Below, piece by piece: positions 61,657 through 64,000 of a DNA stretch of 64,000 bases. Position 1 is the first letter of the stretch. Each line of letters begins with the position of its first letter. A program made the translations under genes and the position numbers. Where the stretch lies: NCBI RefSeq assembly GCF_022348185.1, contig NZ_JAKRFD010000001.1, forward strand, positions 248,001-312,000. Direction: 5' to 3'. This DNA is from Epibacterium sp. Ofav1-8 (GTDB taxonomy: Bacteria > Pseudomonadota > Alphaproteobacteria > Rhodobacterales > Rhodobacteraceae). The notes beneath the pieces are model-generated. The model was given only the letters and a program-made list of their open reading frames with translations, was not told where the DNA came from and did not search any database.

Positions 61657-62664
61657 CTAGCGTTCCTTCACATAGGGTTGCCCACCGGCGCGCGGCGGGA
61701 TCGCCTTGCCGACAAAGCCTGCGAGGATCACCACGGTCAGGATATAGGGCAGGGCGTCCATCACCTGCACCGGGATCGACACACCGCCGAGCTGGATGCT
61801 CTGGAACCGCAGCGCCACCGCTTGCAACAGGCCAAACAGCAGACAGGCCCCAAGCGCGTGCCAGGGGCGCCATTTTGCAAAGATCAGGGCTGCCAGCGCG
61901 ATATAGCCGCGACCGGAGGTCATTTCCTTCACAAAACCCGCCTGCAGGCCGGTGGCGAGATAGGCCCCGGCGATGCCACAGAGCACGCCCGCAATGCCGA
62001 TCGCGGCAAAGCGCAGCCCGCGCACGGACACACCGGCGGTGTCCACGGCGGCCGGGTTTTCCCCCACGGCGCGCAGGCGCAGGCCAAAGCGGGTGCGAAA
62101 CAGCACCCACCATGTCAGCGGCACCATCAGGGCGGCGACATAGACCAGAATGGAATGGCCGGAGATCAGCTCGGACCAGATCTGCTGGATCACGTTGGCC
62201 TCGCCAATCAGCTCGTTCAGCGGGCGGTCGGCGGCTTCGGCCTCGGTCGGACCAATCGCAAAGGGCAGTTCAATCCCGTTGAAGCGGCCTTCGGTGAACA
62301 GCGACGGCGTGCGCCCGCCCTGGCGAAACCAGCTCTCGGCAATCAGGACCGTGAGACCGGAGGCCAGGAAGTTGAGCGCCACGCCGGAGATCAGCTGGTT
62401 GCCCCGGAAGGTGATCGACGCCAGACCGTGCAGGCCAGAGAGAAGCATGGATGCGCCGATCCCAGCCAGAAGGCCAAGCCAGACATTGCCGGTGACGGCG
62501 GCGACGGCGGCAGAGAAAAACGCGGCCATCAGCATTTTGCCCTCAAGGCCGATGTCGAAAATGCCCGCGCGTTCGGAAAAGAGACCGGCCAGACAGGCCA
62601 GCAGAAGCGGCGTCGCCATGCGCACGGTGCTGTCGAGCACCTGAATGAGTGTCAGGAAATCCAT
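61657..62664 (-). CDS. ABC transporter permease, nucleoside/BMP type
   Basis: A 335-residue inner-membrane permease of the branched-chain/LivH-like family (BPD_transp_2) with about nine hydrophobic segments. FSERAGIFDIGLEGKMLMAAFFSA and TFRGNQLISGVALNFLASGLT are typical of the NupQ/YufQ permease of nucleoside importers that work with BMP-family lipoproteins. It overlaps the first permease gene by one base. The ligand is inferred from family only; the binding protein is outside the window. Confidence 0.85.
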   Translation of the reverse strand: MDFLTLIQVLDSTVRMATPLLLACLAGLFSERAGIFDIGLEGKMLMAAFFSAAVAAVTGNVWLGLLAGIGASMLLSGLHGLASITFRGNQLISGVALNFLASGLTVLIAESWFRQGGRTPSLFTEGRFNGIELPFAIGPTEAEAADRPLNELIGEANVIQQIWSELISGHSILVYVAALMVPLTWWVLFRTRFGLRLRAVGENPAAVDTAGVSVRGLRFAAIGIAGVLCGIAGAYLATGLQAGFVKEMTSGRGYIALAALIFAKWRPWHALGACLLFGLLQAVALRFQSIQLGGVSIPVQVMDALPYILTVVILAGFVGKAIPPRAGGQPYVKER

Positions 62665-63758
62665 CAGGCGTTCTCCTTCCGGAAGGCGAGGAAGATCTTT
62701 TCAATCGGCATCCGCACCATATTGTCGAGCGCGCCGGTGAACAGGATCACGAGGGCCTGAATGACCACGATCAGCTCGGACGGGATATTGGTCCAGAGCG
62801 CCAGTTCCGCGCCGCCCTGATAGAGGAACCCAAAGAGGATCGCCGCGAGAAAGACCCCAAACGGGTGGTTGCGGCCCATCAGGGCCACCGCGATCCCGAT
62901 AAAGCCGGCGCCCTCGGTGGCGTTCAGCACCAGACGTTCGGCCTCGCCCATGACGTTGTTGGTGGCCATCAAACCGCAGAGCGCGCCGGAAATCAGCATG
63001 GTGATCATCACCGTGCGCACCGGCGAAATACCTGCGTAGACCGCGCCGCGCTCGGACTTGCCCAGAGCGCGGATCTCGTGGCCCAGCGGCGTGTGCCAGA
63101 TGAGGCCCCAGACCACGATACAGGCGGCGATGCCGACAAAGAGCGTGACATTGGCGGGCGCGGATTTGGAGAACTCGATGCCGATTGGCGCCAGGATTTC
63201 GTGCAGGGAGGGCAGCTGCGTGCTTTCGGGGAACTTGGCCGTGGCCGGGTCCATCGCGCCCTTGGGCTTCAGCACGCTCACCAGCATGTAGTTCAGCACC
63301 GCTGCCGCGATGAAGTTGAACATGATGGTGGTGATGACGATATGGCTGCCGCGTTTGGCTTGCAGATAGGCGGGGATCGCGGCCCAGGCTGCCCCAAAGA
63401 TCCCGGCGCCGAGGGCGGCAAAGACCAGCGCGATGGTCCAATGCGGGAAGGGGATATAGAGGCAGACCAGTGCCAGCCCCAGCCCGCCGATCATCGCCTG
63501 GCCTTCACCGCCGATATTGAACAGCCCGGCATGCGCCGCCACCGCCACCGCCAGCCCGGTAAATAGGAAGTTGGTGGCATAATAGAGCGTGTAGCCCCAG
63601 CCATAGGTGGACCCCAGCGCGCCGGTGACCATCAGGTCCAGCGCTTCCATCGGGCTTTCGCCGATCAGCAGGATCACGATTGCGGAGATAAGTGCGGCCA
63701 ACAGCAGGCTGATCACCGGGATCAGCACCACATCGGCCCATTTTGGCATCTTTTCCAT
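62664..63758 (-). CDS. ABC transporter permease, nucleoside/BMP type
   Basis: A 364-residue permease of the same family as its partner, with an N-terminal helix (VVLIPVISLLLAALISAIVILLI) and the usual NIGGEGQAMIGGLGLAL segment near residue 127. It is the NupP/YufP-like half of the heterodimer. It lies directly after the ATPase gene (the ATPase stop is 63759) and overlaps the second permease by one base, so all three form one operon. Confidence 0.86.
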   Translation of the reverse strand: MEKMPKWADVVLIPVISLLLAALISAIVILLIGESPMEALDLMVTGALGSTYGWGYTLYYATNFLFTGLAVAVAAHAGLFNIGGEGQAMIGGLGLALVCLYIPFPHWTIALVFAALGAGIFGAAWAAIPAYLQAKRGSHIVITTIMFNFIAAAVLNYMLVSVLKPKGAMDPATAKFPESTQLPSLHEILAPIGIEFSKSAPANVTLFVGIAACIVVWGLIWHTPLGHEIRALGKSERGAVYAGISPVRTVMITMLISGALCGLMATNNVMGEAERLVLNATEGAGFIGIAVALMGRNHPFGVFLAAILFGFLYQGGAELALWTNIPSELIVVIQALVILFTGALDNMVRMPIEKIFLAFRKENA

Positions 63759-64000
63759 TTACGCGGCCTCCCCCGCGACGCCGGCCATCAGGAGGCCGAG
63801 TTCTTTTTCATCGGTTTGATCTGCGGGGCGTTCGCCCATGATCTTGCCGTCAAACATCACCGCAACCCGGTCGCTGAGCGACAGGATCTCCTCAAGCTCC
63901 ACCGAGACCAGCAGGATCGCCTTGCCTTGGTCGCGCAGCTCCATGATCTGCTGGTGGATGAACTCGATGGCGCCGATATCGACACCGCGGGTGGGCTGGC
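63759..64000 (-). CDS. ABC transporter ATP-binding protein (partial)
   Basis: Only the last 80 residues are in the window. The fragment holds the D-loop PTRGVDIGA, then [28 protein letters not shown], where most ABC proteins have the switch histidine, and [15 protein letters not shown]. This pattern, with a serine in place of the switch histidine, is usual for the C-terminal half of the fused double-ATPase of sugar and nucleoside importers. Start and Walker motifs lie beyond base 64000. Confidence 0.88.
   Translation of the reverse strand, partial: QPTRGVDIGAIEFIHQQIMELRDQGKAILLVSVELEEILSLSDRVAVMFDGKIMGERPADQTDEKELGLLMAGVAGEAA

Overview
The window comes from a high-GC alphaproteobacterium of the Roseobacter group (Rhodobacteraceae; Ruegeria, Phaeobacter or Leisingera would fit). 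Grounds are the gene content: ethylmalonyl-CoA pathway genes (ccr, ecm, mch, mcl2), phaA/phaB, a 2-oxoglutarate dehydrogenase / succinyl-CoA synthetase / malate dehydrogenase supercluster facing an sdh operon, an HvrA-type H-NS protein, and families such as DUF1989, DUF1737, DUF1194, TIGR02186 and the DUF4175 (TIGR02302) protein. This is ordinary chromosome. I see no phage, insertion sequence, CRISPR array, tRNA or rRNA gene.

Layout. 0-3.4 kb: the end of an upstream gene, ispE, a long-chain polyprenyl diphosphate synthase, a DUF2007 protein, a tRNA-methyltransferase-like gene and ydcH. 3.6-5.7 kb: a drug/metabolite-type exporter, its LysR neighbour and a 54-codon gene on the opposite strand. 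5.8-9.8 kb: phaB, phaA, a degenerate EAL protein and a TlpA-like thioredoxin. 9.8-20.1 kb: argH, two small lipoproteins, then a minus-strand block (PNPOx-like, plsC, ftsX, ftsE, DUF4175, lysA) holding one plus-strand zinc-finger gene. 20.2-33 kb: a long minus-strand run, mdh - GNAT - sucC - GT25 glycosyltransferase - sucD - sucA - sucB - MAPEG - L,D-transpeptidase - lpd - EthD. 33.4-37.6 kb: mcl2 - nnrU - DUF1737 - mch - DUF1194. 37.7-39.3 kb: a TetR regulator divergent from a peroxiredoxin and a SnoaL-like gene. 39.7-44.9 kb: sdhC, sdhD, sdhA, two sulfotransferase-like genes, sdhB. 45-47.5 kb: small orphan genes and a low-GC leucine-rich-repeat gene. 47.5-51 kb: an ornithine/lysine decarboxylase, a DUF1989 protein, deoD and an H-NS-like gene. 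51-56 kb: ecm divergent from a glycerol-phosphate acyltransferase and ccr. 56.4-64 kb: a LuxR solo, a SF1 helicase and SDR pair, TIGR02186 and TSUP genes, and a nucleoside-type ABC transporter cut by the window end.

How the genes work together. Acetyl-CoA is condensed and reduced by PhaA/PhaB to 3-hydroxybutyryl-CoA, which can become polyhydroxybutyrate or, after dehydration, feed Ccr and Ecm. Mch and the malyl-CoA thioesterase-like Mcl2 complete the route to malate. The succinate and malate ends meet the TCA enzymes encoded here (SucAB/Lpd, SucCD, SdhABCD, Mdh).

The most interesting signals are regulatory and architectural. An exact pair of TGTGATCACA palindromes, 21 bp centre to centre, lies 112 nt before sucC and again 114 nt before sdhC. 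The two TCA operons thus carry the same operator geometry. Each of these operons is also split by cell-surface-type genes: a GT25 glycosyltransferase between sucC and sucD, and two sulfotransferase-like genes between sdhA and sdhB. Short dyads resembling the PhaR motif (CTGC-N3-GCAG) sit before ccr and phaB.
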